Source of the DNA: a virus
Direction: 5' to 3' (one strand)
IMG/VR virus record: IMGVR_UViG_3300022187_006262
Span: 1-33,750 of that record
Length of the DNA: 33,750 bases
Positions within the stretch are counted from its first letter, which is position 1; the number at the start of each line of letters is the position of its first letter. A program made the translations under genes and the position numbers. Positions 1 to 8,177 of the stretch are shown one piece after another. Below the pieces are notes generated by a model. That model did not search any database and was not told where the DNA came from. It saw nothing but the letters and a program-made list of their open reading frames with translations.

Positions 1-1
1 G

Positions 2-256
2 GGCGGAGAGACTCAAGCAGATCTAACTAAAAAAGGCGCCGATGTTCTGGGTCTTCAGTACACTAATTTAGCTAAAGGTATTACTGATGTAGGCACCAAT
101 GCTGCGAATACTCGTAACGCACAAGTGCTAGCTCAAACCCAGGCCAACTTGGACATTGGTAAAAACCTTGCGTTACTTAGGGGCCAAGGTGAATTGGAAT
201 TTGCCAAGCGTCGCGATGCTCGCGGGGCCGCTCTTGGTGGCGGAGGCTTTGCGTGA
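2..256 (+). CDS. C-terminal end of an unidentified phage protein (5' truncated)
   Basis: An open frame enters from the left edge and ends at TGA 254-256. The visible 84 residues are rich in Ala, Gln, Asn and Leu, look helical, and finish with a glycine-rich tail (ALGGGGFA). The composition resembles internal virion or linker proteins, but I recognise no family. Its stop overlaps the GTG start of the next gene in a GTGA arrangement, so the two are probably translationally coupled and belong to the same rightward structural operon. The start lies outside the window. Confidence 0.7.
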   Translation, partial: GGETQADLTKKGADVLGLQYTNLAKGITDVGTNAANTRNAQVLAQTQANLDIGKNLALLRGQGELEFAKRRDARGAALGGGGFA

Positions 257-783
257 TCAAATCGGCGATAGGTGATTCAACCACGGTTGCCGCGTGGTTA
301 GCTTCGCTTGACGCGTCAAACAAAGATGCGTTCGTCCATTACGCGAAGAATACAACGAGCGACATTGAAGCGTATTTATACGCTAGATTCTTGCGACCGG
401 GGTACACAGGTAGTATCGCCGATCTGACCGCGTGGATCCAGGAGAAGTTCCCTAAAGAAGATCTACGCAAAGTATTACTTCGTGAAATTGATGACTTACA
501 AATTGACATCAGAAATGTACGGGACATGGTTCAAAATCAGATGCTCGACCCCGCATCCGCTGCGACAAAAATTTCAGCGGTTCAAAAAGAACTTCGTAGC
601 CACATTCAGGCTGTTAGATCTATTGCGGACGGTCTAGACCGCCGTGGTTTGATCCTTGCCGGCGCAGATCGCACCATTCGCGAACTGATCAATACCCTCG
701 ACGGGCAGCCTGGTCTTCAGCAATTAGTTGACGAGGCCGCCGTCTTAGTTTGGACTACTATTGAGAACGAAGAACGCGCTTAA
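253..783 (+). CDS. Hypothetical helical phage protein, 176 aa
   Basis: The GTG start at 253 overlaps the upstream stop (GTGA), which supports this start. The 176-residue product appears almost entirely alpha-helical, with a charged, heptad-like stretch around residues 70-130 that could form a coiled coil. There is no signal peptide, membrane segment or catalytic motif. It closes a rightward operon and converges tail to tail with the minus-strand GH130-like gene; the stops overlap by four bases. I do not recognise the family. A virion or assembly role is only a guess from its neighbour. Confidence 0.65.
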   Translation: MIKSAIGDSTTVAAWLASLDASNKDAFVHYAKNTTSDIEAYLYARFLRPGYTGSIADLTAWIQEKFPKEDLRKVLLREIDDLQIDIRNVRDMVQNQMLDPASAATKISAVQKELRSHIQAVRSIADGLDRRGLILAGADRTIRELINTLDGQPGLQQLVDEAAVLVWTTIENEERA

Positions 784-1862
784 TCGGCTTTGCGCATACG
801 GCGCATGATGTTTTGTAGCTTTGTTCTGAAGATGCCCATAAAAGCATCATTGACGCCGAGAGACATCACAAGTTCATCTCCTTCCAGAAATGCACCGAAG
901 GGCAAAATTACTGCAGGTTGATTTGAAACTGGATTGCCGCAAACGTCCGTCCATTCGATAACGCGATCGTTTAAAGAACCTGTAAATAAGGGTTCTTCCG
1001 TGAAGTAAGTTACTTCTTTGAAGTTTTTATCAACCAGATAAGCCCCTACATGGTAAATAAGGTAAGGTTTACCGTCGTCTGTGCATACCATGTGCTTCCA
1101 GTGATAAAAAACAAGGTAGCAATACCCCAAATTAATAGGGGCGGTGGAGTTAAAAGTAGCTGCACCTCCTGTAGCTTTTTCTAAAATTTTTGTGTCGAGT
1201 TCAATAGAAGGTCCGTTCTCTCTTTCGACGATTAAAGGCCGCGTGGAGTACAAACAGTTCAGCTCATCGTTAGCGGTAAAGAAAGCCCAGTTTTTCTCCG
1301 GTACTCCCACGGTGTGATTTTTTCCGATAGGCGGAATAGCTGCACTTACCGCTTCAAATAAATCGTTAACCCAGCAGACAACGACTTTTGGTTGCGAAAA
1401 AAGTTTTTTGGTATTTGAGTCGTATTTACTGGCGTATGTAGAAGCTACAAATTGAACATACAGGTTTGAGTCCGGCCCGGTAAATAGCCTGGGATCTTCA
1501 TAGCTAAGCCTGTGTTTTTTAGATCGAAGTTTTTTAGTGCCGATGACAGAAGCATCATTGCTTCCAAGCATGGCTATATAAATTTCGTTGGGTTGGTTAT
1601 TTAGATAAAAGTACTTATTGTCGTACCTGAAGCCAAATGCTTCGGGTTGAGATCGCCAAGCTATATAAGTTTTTCCCAACCTGTTAATTATTGAAGGACT
1701 AAAGTTAGCGACACTGTTCTTAGGTAAACCTTTTACGATTCGCGTGAATTTACCGCCTAACGCTTCAGCTTGTTCGTAAACAGTCGGCACGCCTTTGTCA
1801 GGACGCTTCGAAGGGAAAATAACGTCGCTGTAAAGGTGAAAGTAGCGATTTTGAGACTGCAT
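780..1862 (-). CDS. GH130-like five-bladed beta-propeller glycosidase/phosphorylase-fold protein
   Basis: The 360-residue product has the blade pattern of GH130/GH43-type propellers: NFSPSI near residue 53, YEDPRLF at 121-127, PEKNWAFF at 188-195, an aromatic GYCYLVFYHWK strand at 246-256 and MSLGVNDAFMGI near 333. GH130 enzymes phosphorolyse or hydrolyse mannosides; EDPR and EKNW are typical landmarks of that fold. The frame stays open upstream to 1952, but that part lies inside the glycosyltransferase gene. I therefore start at ATG 1862, two bases after the upstream stop. It forms a two-gene minus-strand unit with the GT4 gene, suggesting work on the same glycan. The substrate is unknown. 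Confidence 0.68.
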   Translation of the reverse strand: MQSQNRYFHLYSDVIFPSKRPDKGVPTVYEQAEALGGKFTRIVKGLPKNSVANFSPSIINRLGKTYIAWRSQPEAFGFRYDNKYFYLNNQPNEIYIAMLGSNDASVIGTKKLRSKKHRLSYEDPRLFTGPDSNLYVQFVASTYASKYDSNTKKLFSQPKVVVCWVNDLFEAVSAAIPPIGKNHTVGVPEKNWAFFTANDELNCLYSTRPLIVERENGPSIELDTKILEKATGGAATFNSTAPINLGYCYLVFYHWKHMVCTDDGKPYLIYHVGAYLVDKNFKEVTYFTEEPLFTGSLNDRVIEWTDVCGNPVSNQPAVILPFGAFLEGDELVMSLGVNDAFMGIFRTKLQNIMRRMRKAD

Positions 1863-1864
1863 GA

Positions 1865-3037
1865 TCAAACTCCTAGATCTTGGATAGCGGCATTGAATCC
1901 TGCGCTGATTGACTCCCAGCGATACTCGGGTCGTTGAGTCACAGAGTAGCACGCGTTAGCTACTTCATCATAGCTTTGTTTATCGTAGTACAGATCGTCT
2001 AAAATTTTCGCCGCTTTGGTCGTATCGATAAGACCGCGCTCAACCCCTAAGTCCTTATCCACAACCCATGTGGAAATGGGGATAAGTTCAGCGGCATCCT
2101 TCCAGATATCCTGACACACGGTGTGGTGCGGGACGACCTGAGGCTTCATACACCCGGCGTGTTCGAAACTGACAAGACCCCAGCCCTCTCCGTCGGATGT
2201 ATTTATCCCCACGTCGCAAGCGTTGTAGATCGTATTTAAAAGTTCATCCGGCGGCGCATCGATATAGTTGATATTGTTTGCGGTAAGAACAAGTCTATTA
2301 GTTTCGTCTAGATTACGTCGAGTCATTTCGTGTTTAAACAAAGGTAATACGTCCCAACCCAGGTCTTTTGTACCCATATGTAAATACAACATCGCGTCGG
2401 GTTTATCTACTGCAAATTCCGCGAATGTTTTGATTGTCAGATCTATACGTTTTCTGGGTTGATTCCTATTACCGTTAAATACAATAAATTTATCTAATGG
2501 CAATCCTAGGCGACTACGTGCTTCTGCTGTATCCATCGGGTAAAAACGACCGACATCGACACCGTGGGGGAGCACCGCTAACCGGGGCGCATCTGCCCCG
2601 TACTTCATCAGTCTTTCTGCCGAGGGTACGGTAAAAGTAATTCCCAAATCCCAGTGTTTAATATGCCGGAGCATATCTGGGTAATAGCTTTCGCTATCCA
2701 CCGGGAAGTAAGCAATGAATTTAAATTTGAGCTTGTCTTTTAAAAACTGGCAGCGTTCCCAAAATTGGTTAACAATCCAGATATCGTTAAGACAGATTAC
2801 AACGTCTGGTTTTTCTTTATGTAAGATTTCGGGCAGCCTGCCGATCCCAAAACGATCGTTACTGCCGGCTGGACATGCCGGGTAAACTTTGTAAGGCAGG
2901 TTGTGAGGATCTCCTGTGTAGTTGATGCCCATCACCACGATCTCATGGCTTTCTTTTAGGCTATCAAGTACACTGTGAGTGACTCTGGCAAAACCTGTAT
3001 TACTACACGCATCTCCGTACCAAAGAACTTTCGCCAT
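1865..3037 (-). CDS. GT4-type (GT-B fold) glycosyltransferase
   Basis: A 390-residue glycosyltransferase. The N-terminal Rossmann half begins MAKVLWYGDACSNTGFAR. The C-terminal half carries LPHGVD (156-161), the NGNRNQPRKR loop (188-197), where GT4 enzymes contact the donor phosphates, and DGEGWGLVSFEHAGC (282-296), equivalent to the donor-binding E-x7-E region. Donor and acceptor cannot be read from sequence. An in-frame TTG at 3061 would add eight residues; ATG 3037 is preferred because the Rossmann strand begins right there. It diverges from terminase across about 55 bp and is followed at once by the GH130-like gene. Likely cytoplasmic, modifying a virion component or a host glycan. Confidence 0.82.
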   Translation of the reverse strand: MAKVLWYGDACSNTGFARVTHSVLDSLKESHEIVVMGINYTGDPHNLPYKVYPACPAGSNDRFGIGRLPEILHKEKPDVVICLNDIWIVNQFWERCQFLKDKLKFKFIAYFPVDSESYYPDMLRHIKHWDLGITFTVPSAERLMKYGADAPRLAVLPHGVDVGRFYPMDTAEARSRLGLPLDKFIVFNGNRNQPRKRIDLTIKTFAEFAVDKPDAMLYLHMGTKDLGWDVLPLFKHEMTRRNLDETNRLVLTANNINYIDAPPDELLNTIYNACDVGINTSDGEGWGLVSFEHAGCMKPQVVPHHTVCQDIWKDAAELIPISTWVVDKDLGVERGLIDTTKAAKILDDLYYDKQSYDEVANACYSVTQRPEYRWESISAGFNAAIQDLGV

Positions 3038-3091
3038 GAAGAATTTGAAAGTCGAGTACAATCAATATAACAGTGCTATCAGCTTATAGAC

Positions 3092-4615
3092 ATGCCTAGT
3101 CGGGAAACTTTTGCGTATCGCCGTGGGGCACAGCTACGAGCTCTTAAAGCAATAGAAAATAACGACAGTAGCGCTACAGAAACTATTTACACCAAGGCTT
3201 CAAATGACTTCCATACTTTCTGTACTATACTAGATAAACCTCCGGCTCCTCACATGCTTGAATGGCATGAGTATTTGGTGACTAATGAGAGTAATAAGTA
3301 TCTTATAGATATAGCAGGACCTAACTTAGATATTCTGGCGCCCAGGGGTTCTGCTAAGTCCACTGTGCTCAATATGTTTACGGCTTGGTGTATTGGTCGC
3401 CATACAGCCGCTAAAAGACCGCTTCAGATTATTTATGTAAGTTACAACATCGCCACGGCCATACCTAAATCACGGATTATTCGTCAGATTGTCGACTCCT
3501 CTGAGTTTCGTAAGATTTTTCCTACGTGCCGGCTTAAACCGGGTATGCAATCTGACATTGGTTGGTCGATTGACTACGATTATGCCGGAATTCCTCGTCT
3601 TGGTGATGAAGAATTTACGCTAAGGGCAGCTGGTTTGCGAGGTAGTATTACCAGTAAACGTGCTCACTTGGTGTTAATTGATGACCCTATAAAATCTTCA
3701 GCGGACATCAAAAATCCTACGATTCGGGAAGAGATGAATAATAACTGGAGTAGCGTTATCGCTCCCATTGTTTTTGAAGGTGGCCGTTCAATTTGTTTGG
3801 GCACTCGCTTCCATCCTTTAGACATCCATAAAACGATGTTTGTACCCGATAAGGGATGGAAACAAGTTACGCAAGAAGCTCTGACTTATGACGACAAAGG
3901 ACAACCTAAAAGCTATTGGCAGACTCAGTGGTCTGTAGATTATTTGCTTCAACAAAAAGAACTAGATCCTGTAGCTTTTTGTTTTCAGTACCAGCAACAA
4001 CCCGTGGCGACATCTGATTTAGTCGTGTCGCCTGATTTGCTTATCAAAGGAGATGTAGCTACCGAATTTGATAGTTTGGCGCTGGGCATTGATCTTTCAG
4101 CGAGTAAAAACGAGACATCGGACTACACCGCTTTTGTTTTAAGCGGTCGTTTGAAAGATAAATATTACATTGTCGATGCTCACCAATGTCGTTCCATTGG
4201 AAATCTCGAAAAAATAGATCTTTTGTGCGACATGTTGCTTGAGTGGGGCATTTTAACTAAGTACAACGGAGAGTATCAACCGACTTATTCCACTGTGACC
4301 TTGGTGGTTGAGTCTGTCGCTTATCAAGCCAGCCTTGCAGCAGACCTTCGAAGAGTGCTCCTTAACGAAAGAGGTCTTAGCAATTTACATATTCATGAAG
4401 TGAAGGGCTTCCGGGGCGATAAAATTGCTCGTTTTAGAGGTACTTTGGGTTTACTTGAGAATCAAAAAGTCATTTTTAATAAGTACAGAAAGTTCGACGC
4501 TCTTTTTGAACAGCTTATTAACGTCGGCGCTACAGCTCATGACGATTTACTTGACGCCTACACGTGGGTAATTACATTTTTACAGCGCCGAGGTAGTTTT
4601 TCTGTTGAGTACTGA
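3092..4615 (+). CDS. terL: Terminase large subunit (packaging ATPase/nuclease)
   Basis: The 507-residue protein has both motor halves. The ATPase has a Walker A-like APRGSAKST (83-91), Walker B HLVLIDDP ending in two Asp (about 192-199) and a coupling-type LGTRFHP segment (236-242). The RNase H-like nuclease has the acidic triad spacing: Asp334 in LGIDLSASK, Glu407 in VVES and Asp484/485 in TAHDDLLDAY. TerL docks on the portal, translocates DNA into the prohead and cuts the concatemer. Length is normal for the family. ATG 3092 gives a sensible N terminus. I see no small terminase subunit nearby; one of the unidentified small genes could fill that role. Genes encoding glycosyltransferases lie on both sides, which is unusual. 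Confidence 0.95.
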   Translation: MPSRETFAYRRGAQLRALKAIENNDSSATETIYTKASNDFHTFCTILDKPPAPHMLEWHEYLVTNESNKYLIDIAGPNLDILAPRGSAKSTVLNMFTAWCIGRHTAAKRPLQIIYVSYNIATAIPKSRIIRQIVDSSEFRKIFPTCRLKPGMQSDIGWSIDYDYAGIPRLGDEEFTLRAAGLRGSITSKRAHLVLIDDPIKSSADIKNPTIREEMNNNWSSVIAPIVFEGGRSICLGTRFHPLDIHKTMFVPDKGWKQVTQEALTYDDKGQPKSYWQTQWSVDYLLQQKELDPVAFCFQYQQQPVATSDLVVSPDLLIKGDVATEFDSLALGIDLSASKNETSDYTAFVLSGRLKDKYYIVDAHQCRSIGNLEKIDLLCDMLLEWGILTKYNGEYQPTYSTVTLVVESVAYQASLAADLRRVLLNERGLSNLHIHEVKGFRGDKIARFRGTLGLLENQKVIFNKYRKFDALFEQLINVGATAHDDLLDAYTWVITFLQRRGSFSVEY

Positions 4616-4616
4616 T

Positions 4617-5498
4617 ATGGAAACAGACAAAAAGCTCTGGGTGGCCATTACAGCCCACGAGCCAATGGCTCGATTGGACACTCTTTTTAAAGTTTTAAAA
4701 CTTTACACAGAGTACAAGCTGAAAGTCTCGGTTTTTTTGTTTGTTAACTACGAAGCTCAGGAGCAAATCCCTCAGCTATCGGCTCTTTTGCGGCCTTTTT
4801 TAGAGCAAATCGATATAGAAATCGTGGTAGCGAGTCCCGAGCATACCGGCTGGTGGCTTACTTGGGCGCATAAACCAAATTTGACTGTAGCTTGTATGCG
4901 CAAAGAGTACGACTATTTTATATATCAAGAAAATGACATGCTTTTAACTTGGGATCACTTCAAATACTGGATGCGCTGGAAGCCTAGATTGGCTGAGGTA
5001 GGCTTAGAGCCGGGATTTATACGGTATGAACTGTTCGGAGGTAAAAAAGTACCTTTTGATAACCACTATCGATACTCTTTAACCGAAAAAACTCCAAATG
5101 TTTGGAGCGAGCGTGGGTTTACCGTCGCAAAACAGCTCGTAGTAGACCACGAAATACGGTTTTTTGCGAGTTTGGGCAGTCCTTATTACGCCGCTATGAT
5201 TTTGGATGCCGATGATGCGATTAAATACGTAAAAAGTACGAGTATGGACCCGATGCGGAGTATAGAGCTTGTTTCCTTCCGAAATTGGCCTTTAGCTGAC
5301 CGTAGTTCTATGGGTTTAGCGTTTGAAACACCTCCTTCCGGCTATGAACACCGGCGATGTGTCCCAGTAGTCGAAAAAAACGGAATTTACATGCCGCATG
5401 ACTGTTGTTTGTTGCAACATGACGACATTAAGTACTCGACGGAGCTGAGCAATAAGGTTGGCAACCTGATTACTTGCGATACAATGCTTACGCTTTAG
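4617..5498 (+). CDS. Putative glycosyltransferase-like protein (GT-A style)
   Basis: A 293-residue soluble protein starting one base after the terminase stop; an in-frame TTG at 4605 would add four residues and overlap terminase. The N terminus (KKLWVAITAHEPMARLDTLF) reads like a GT-A nucleotide-binding strand and loop. YDYFIYQENDMLLTWDHF near residues 98-115 places an acidic pair where a DxD metal-binding motif would sit. HTGWWLTWAHK (76-86) and a late GYEHRRCVPV segment are aromatic or charged pocket candidates. The family assignment is by pattern only; a related sugar-modifying enzyme is the alternative. The context of GT4, GH130-like and GT17 genes within 8 kb supports a glycan role. Confidence 0.5.
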   Translation: METDKKLWVAITAHEPMARLDTLFKVLKLYTEYKLKVSVFLFVNYEAQEQIPQLSALLRPFLEQIDIEIVVASPEHTGWWLTWAHKPNLTVACMRKEYDYFIYQENDMLLTWDHFKYWMRWKPRLAEVGLEPGFIRYELFGGKKVPFDNHYRYSLTEKTPNVWSERGFTVAKQLVVDHEIRFFASLGSPYYAAMILDADDAIKYVKSTSMDPMRSIELVSFRNWPLADRSSMGLAFETPPSGYEHRRCVPVVEKNGIYMPHDCCLLQHDDIKYSTELSNKVGNLITCDTMLTL

Positions 5499-5505
5499 TA
5501 TTTTT

Positions 5506-5733
5506 ATGGACAACGTCAATCATCCTTCGCATTATACGTCTGGTGCTATTGAGTGCATAGATGCCATTAAAGAACAAGTCGGTAATGAGGGGTTTCAGGG
5601 CTACTGCCACGGCAATATCGCTAAATACCTCTGGAGGTACAAGCACAAAAACGGTGTCGAGGACTTGAAGAAGGCCGCGTGGTACTTACAGTGTTTGATC
5701 GGTGAGTTAGAATTGACTCAAGATAACAACTGA
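5506..5733 (+). CDS. DUF3310 / SaV-like small phage protein
   Basis: The 75-residue product has the family signature: an opening NHPSHY, then GAIECIDAI, HGNIAKYLWRYKHKNG and VEDLKKAAWYLQ. This is the DUF3310 domain common in tailed phages, often annotated as a nucleotide kinase by analogy with T7 gp1.7; that activity cannot be confirmed here. Length is typical for the stand-alone form. It starts seven bases after the upstream gene and is followed after three bases by a GTG-start gene, in a tight rightward operon. Confidence 0.88.
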   Translation: MDNVNHPSHYTSGAIECIDAIKEQVGNEGFQGYCHGNIAKYLWRYKHKNGVEDLKKAAWYLQCLIGELELTQDNN

Positions 5734-5736
5734 CTT

Positions 5737-6018
5737 GTGGACGTAAGAGCATTTGGGTCTGTTTACGGCCAGGTAGCGTCTCTGCCTTATTCAAGTGGAT
5801 TTACTTGGGTACCCGCCGATGGAACTAAATATTTTCCAGCGTGTAGGGGTTTGTTTATTCAAAATGGCGGAGGCAGTAACAAAAGTCTTTTAGTAGAATT
5901 TACAGATGCTCCAGGACAGGTATGTGAAAACAATCACTTGAACGGTGATTTTCTCTGTCCCCTCTCTTGTACAGCTCTTGTAAGTGGTAACGTAACTAAT
6001 GTCGTAGTCTTGTACTGA
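5737..6018 (+). CDS. Small beta-rich protein, possible head decoration
   Basis: The 93-residue product starts at GTG 5737, three bases after the previous stop. The pattern ACRGLFIQNGGG, followed by LLVEFTDAPG and a closing TNVVVLY strand, resembles the small all-beta proteins near head genes of many tailed phages, where an aromatic strand, a glycine turn and a terminal IVALY-like strand recur. Four cysteines occur in the second half, two of them in LCPLSC. The stop overlaps the next start (TGATG), indicating coupling. A decoration role is inferred from pattern and neighbourhood only. Confidence 0.5.
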   Translation: MDVRAFGSVYGQVASLPYSSGFTWVPADGTKYFPACRGLFIQNGGGSNKSLLVEFTDAPGQVCENNHLNGDFLCPLSCTALVSGNVTNVVVLY

Positions 6019-6212
6019 TGGCTAGCGACCTTTCCGGCTTAGTTACGTACCTGCAGGGTGGCAAAAGTCTGCGTGAAAGTGCCGGCATGGATGCCGATCA
6101 AATTATCAATGCTTTACGTAAAGGAGCAGCCGCGCAAAGCGGTCCGTTAGATCTTTTTAAAGACGCCTTGTTAGCTAGAGCAGCTGAAATAAAAGCCCTA
6201 GGCTCTATTTGA
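6018..6212 (+). CDS. Hypothetical small protein, 64 aa
   Basis: Starts at ATG 6018, overlapping the upstream stop by one base. The 64 residues look helical (SLRESAGMDADQIINALRK, then LFKDALLARAAEIKAL), mildly amphipathic, with no cysteines or membrane segment. I do not recognise the family. Its place in the short-gene run between terminase and portal fits a small assembly or packaging accessory; a small terminase subunit is conceivable, but 64 residues is short for one. Confidence 0.6.
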   Translation: MASDLSGLVTYLQGGKSLRESAGMDADQIINALRKGAAAQSGPLDLFKDALLARAAEIKALGSI

Positions 6213-6230
6213 CATCGTTATAATTAAGTC

Positions 6231-6554
6231 ATGGCTGACCCTTTTATCGAAGCTGGTGATTTTTTCACCAAAGCATTTAATGCTCAGGAGTTAGCATCGC
6301 GTCGTCAGCGTACGGCTCAACGTCCTGCGATGCGTAGCGATAGTTATGAAAATCAAGTCAGCGAGCAACCGCTAAATGCACCGATTCCTCCTCAATATGG
6401 TCCCTACGGAACTTACGAGGATGAGTTTACGCCGGAAGAAGATCCCACGGAATCTATGAAAGCTAAGCTTTTGCGAAAGGCAGCCGCCAAGCGTGGGCCT
6501 CGGACCGGTGTTCCTGTATATCCCGGCGATGGCGCCGTGACTCCCAGTGTCTGA
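6231..6554 (+). CDS. Hypothetical Pro/Arg-rich protein, 107 aa
   Basis: ATG 6231 is preceded closely by a TATAAT hexamer (6219-6224), 6 bp away; this is too near for a leadered transcript and may be chance. The product begins with a helical segment (DPFIEAGDFFTKAFNAQELA), followed by a disordered-looking Pro, Tyr, Glu and Arg-rich tail ending PVYPGDGAVTPSV. It overlaps the next gene by eight bases. No family recognised; the polar, low-order composition suits a small virion-associated or scaffold accessory, without proof. Confidence 0.55.
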   Translation: MADPFIEAGDFFTKAFNAQELASRRQRTAQRPAMRSDSYENQVSEQPLNAPIPPQYGPYGTYEDEFTPEEDPTESMKAKLLRKAAAKRGPRTGVPVYPGDGAVTPSV

Positions 6555-6777
6555 AGTCGCGAAAAAGCGGGACCCAAAGAAATGGGCAGCCGCTAAAGCT
6601 AAAGCTCGCAAGCGTCTTGGCGGACATTCGGCCCGCGCCATGCAGTTGGCCGTTAAATACTACAAAGATGCGGGGGGCGGATACGAAGGTAAAAAATCAA
6701 GCAAAAATAAATTAAGTCGTTGGGGAAAAGAAGATTGGCAAACTCGTGAAGAATACGAAAAGAGCAAAAGTTCTTAG
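6547..6777 (+). CDS. DUF5872-like N-terminal half, small basic protein
   Basis: Starts at GTG 6547, overlapping the previous gene. The 76 residues are basic and carry HSARAMQLAVKYYKDAGGGY, followed by KLSRWGKEDWQTREEY. From memory this matches the first half of the DUF5872-type domain of phage and giant-virus proteins (an SARKAQLA-like helix, a GGGYxGKKS turn and a W-x-x-E-x-W strand). In those proteins an ERYLP segment follows in the same chain; here that segment is the next gene in another frame. Function unknown; the basic charge suggests nucleic-acid or capsid contact. Confidence 0.6.
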   Translation: MSEVAKKRDPKKWAAAKAKARKRLGGHSARAMQLAVKYYKDAGGGYEGKKSSKNKLSRWGKEDWQTREEYEKSKSS

Positions 6778-6779
6778 TT

Positions 6780-6998
6780 ATGGCTGATTTAGCGCGAGAA
6801 AAAGGGCGAACTGAGCGTTATCTGCCTAAAGAAGCGTGGGCCTCAATGTCCGACGAGGAGCGTAAAGCTACGGATGAAAAGAAAAAGAGGGCCACGTCGG
6901 GTAACAAACCCGTAAATACTCAGGTGCCGAATACTGAAAAAGCAAAAGAAGCACGTCGTCGCGCCTCCGCTTATATTAAAAGTAAAGGTAAAAAATGA
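6780..6998 (+). CDS. DUF5872-like C-terminal half, small basic protein
   Basis: Starts two bases after the previous stop. The 72 residues contain REKGRTERYLPKEAW, MSDEERKATDEKKKR and a VPNTEKAKEARRRASAYI tail, which correspond to the second half of the DUF5872-type domain as I remember it. With the preceding gene it would make up one complete domain, so the pair looks like a split version of a single protein. The tail is very basic. The stop overlaps the start of the following gene (ATGATGG). Confidence 0.6.
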   Translation: MADLAREKGRTERYLPKEAWASMSDEERKATDEKKKRATSGNKPVNTQVPNTEKAKEARRRASAYIKSKGKK

Positions 6999-7249
6999 TG
7001 GCTAAGATTCGACTCGCCGGAGAAATATTCTCCGGGTACAACCAACCTCGTCGTGATTCTGACGGAGGTAAAAAATTTGCAGTCGCAGCAAAAGAAGGTG
7101 ATCAGGTTCGATTAGTTCGTTTTGGTGATCCAAATATGACGATTAAGAAACACATACCCGAACGTCGTGAAAGCTTTAGAGCTCGTCATAATTGCGATAC
7201 CCCTGGAAGTAAGTTAAAAGCACGCTACTGGAGTTGTAAAAAGTGGTAG
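6995..7249 (+). CDS. Conserved small phage protein with C-terminal RHNCDTPG...YWSC motif
   Basis: 84 residues, starting at ATG 6995 inside the previous stop (a second ATG at 6998 is possible). The body KKFAVAAKEGDQVRLVRFG and the ending RESFRARHNCDTPG ... ARYWSCKKW form a recurring phage signature in which two cysteines and a histidine could bind a metal. I recall this ending in phage proteins near portal and head genes, but no biochemical role. It is the last of the short-gene run and is followed by a 67-bp gap before the GT17 gene. Confidence 0.65.
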   Translation: MMAKIRLAGEIFSGYNQPRRDSDGGKKFAVAAKEGDQVRLVRFGDPNMTIKKHIPERRESFRARHNCDTPGSKLKARYWSCKKW

Positions 7250-7316
7250 CATTTTAAAGTTTTTAGTTGTTATCTTGTAAATCCTGCTAAACTATGCAGG
7301 CCCTCTCAGCATCCTC

Positions 7317-8159
7317 ATGCTGTTCGATTGTTTTTTGTACTTCAATGAACGCGAGCTCCTAGAGCTCCGCGTGGAAATGCTTAAGGATATTGTCGATGGT
7401 TTTATTATTACAGACGCCGATAGGACTTTTAAAGGAGACGAAAAGCCTTTTAGTTGCGTCGACACGATTCGCGAGTTAGGACTTCCGGAAGACAAAATTC
7501 AGGTTCTCCACGTCGAACTGCCGCCTCCGGATATTGCCCCAAATCCTTGGGTAAGAGAGTACTCGCAACGTGATGCGTTGGCGGTCGGTATGCGCATGAC
7601 ACCGCCCGATTCGGCGTTTTTCTTTAGTGATGTAGACGAAATTCCTAAGCCCTCTGCGCTTTTAGAAGCTGTAAAAAAAGCTAAAGAGGATCCTTCTCGT
7701 TGTGTGCGTTTGTCTATGCCCATGATGTACGGCCGGGCGGATCTCCGCGTGATGAGCCCTGATGGAGATAAAACAAAGCCGCCAACTAACTGGACTTGCG
7801 GCACCGTGGTCCTACATGACCACCTGGATAAAACCTTGTCTGAGATACGTCGTAACCCTAATGACCTTGTCGTGGGAGACTGTGACGCAGGGTGGCACTT
7901 TAGCTGGATGGGCGGTCCTGATCGGCTTAAACGCAAACTAACATCCTTCTCGCACTGTTATGACGATATTCCAAATGCCCACGCTCCCGCGTACAGTGAG
8001 GAAATGCTTGATTATTTAGATAACTACAAAGCTCAAGCGGGCGGTACGGATCCACTCGGCCGTAAAGATCATCTGCTTACCTCGTATCCGCACGATCTTT
8101 TACCGCCAGAATTGTTTAAACTGGAACGAGTGAAGGAGTACCTTCTTCCGGACTCCTGA
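7317..8159 (+). CDS. GT17-family glycosyltransferase (beta-1,4-GlcNAc-transferase-like)
   Basis: The 280-residue protein begins LFDCFLYFNERELLELR, the hallmark opening of GT17 (Pfam Glyco_transf_17). It has ITDADRTFKG near 31-40, the metal/donor DVDEIP at 105-110 and AGWHFSWMGG at 191-200, all conserved landmarks. Animal GT17 is MGAT3, which adds bisecting N-acetylglucosamine; bacterial and phage relatives have unknown acceptors. It has no membrane anchor, so it acts in the cytoplasm. Placed directly before the portal gene, it could decorate a virion protein or make a precursor for the GT4 and GT-A-like enzymes upstream. Start ATG 7317 fits the family's N terminus exactly. Confidence 0.88.
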   Translation: MLFDCFLYFNERELLELRVEMLKDIVDGFIITDADRTFKGDEKPFSCVDTIRELGLPEDKIQVLHVELPPPDIAPNPWVREYSQRDALAVGMRMTPPDSAFFFSDVDEIPKPSALLEAVKKAKEDPSRCVRLSMPMMYGRADLRVMSPDGDKTKPPTNWTCGTVVLHDHLDKTLSEIRRNPNDLVVGDCDAGWHFSWMGGPDRLKRKLTSFSHCYDDIPNAHAPAYSEEMLDYLDNYKAQAGGTDPLGRKDHLLTSYPHDLLPPELFKLERVKEYLLPDS

Positions 8160-8177
8160 TAACGTCGTATTCGTAAC

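Noticed and set aside
1863-1952. N-terminal extension of the GH130-like gene up to 1952
   Set aside because: The 30 extra residues are basic, unordered and lie inside the GT4 gene; ATG 1862 is two bases after the upstream stop.
3045-3071. TTGAAA and TATAAC between the divergent GT4 and terminase genes
   Set aside because: The 15-base spacer and weak -35 make this too uncertain to list as a promoter, though one is likely in this gap.
6209-6224. TTGACA followed by TATAAT before the 6231 gene
   Set aside because: Only four bases separate the hexamers, so it cannot work as a normal sigma70 promoter; the TATAAT is also only 6 bp from the ATG.
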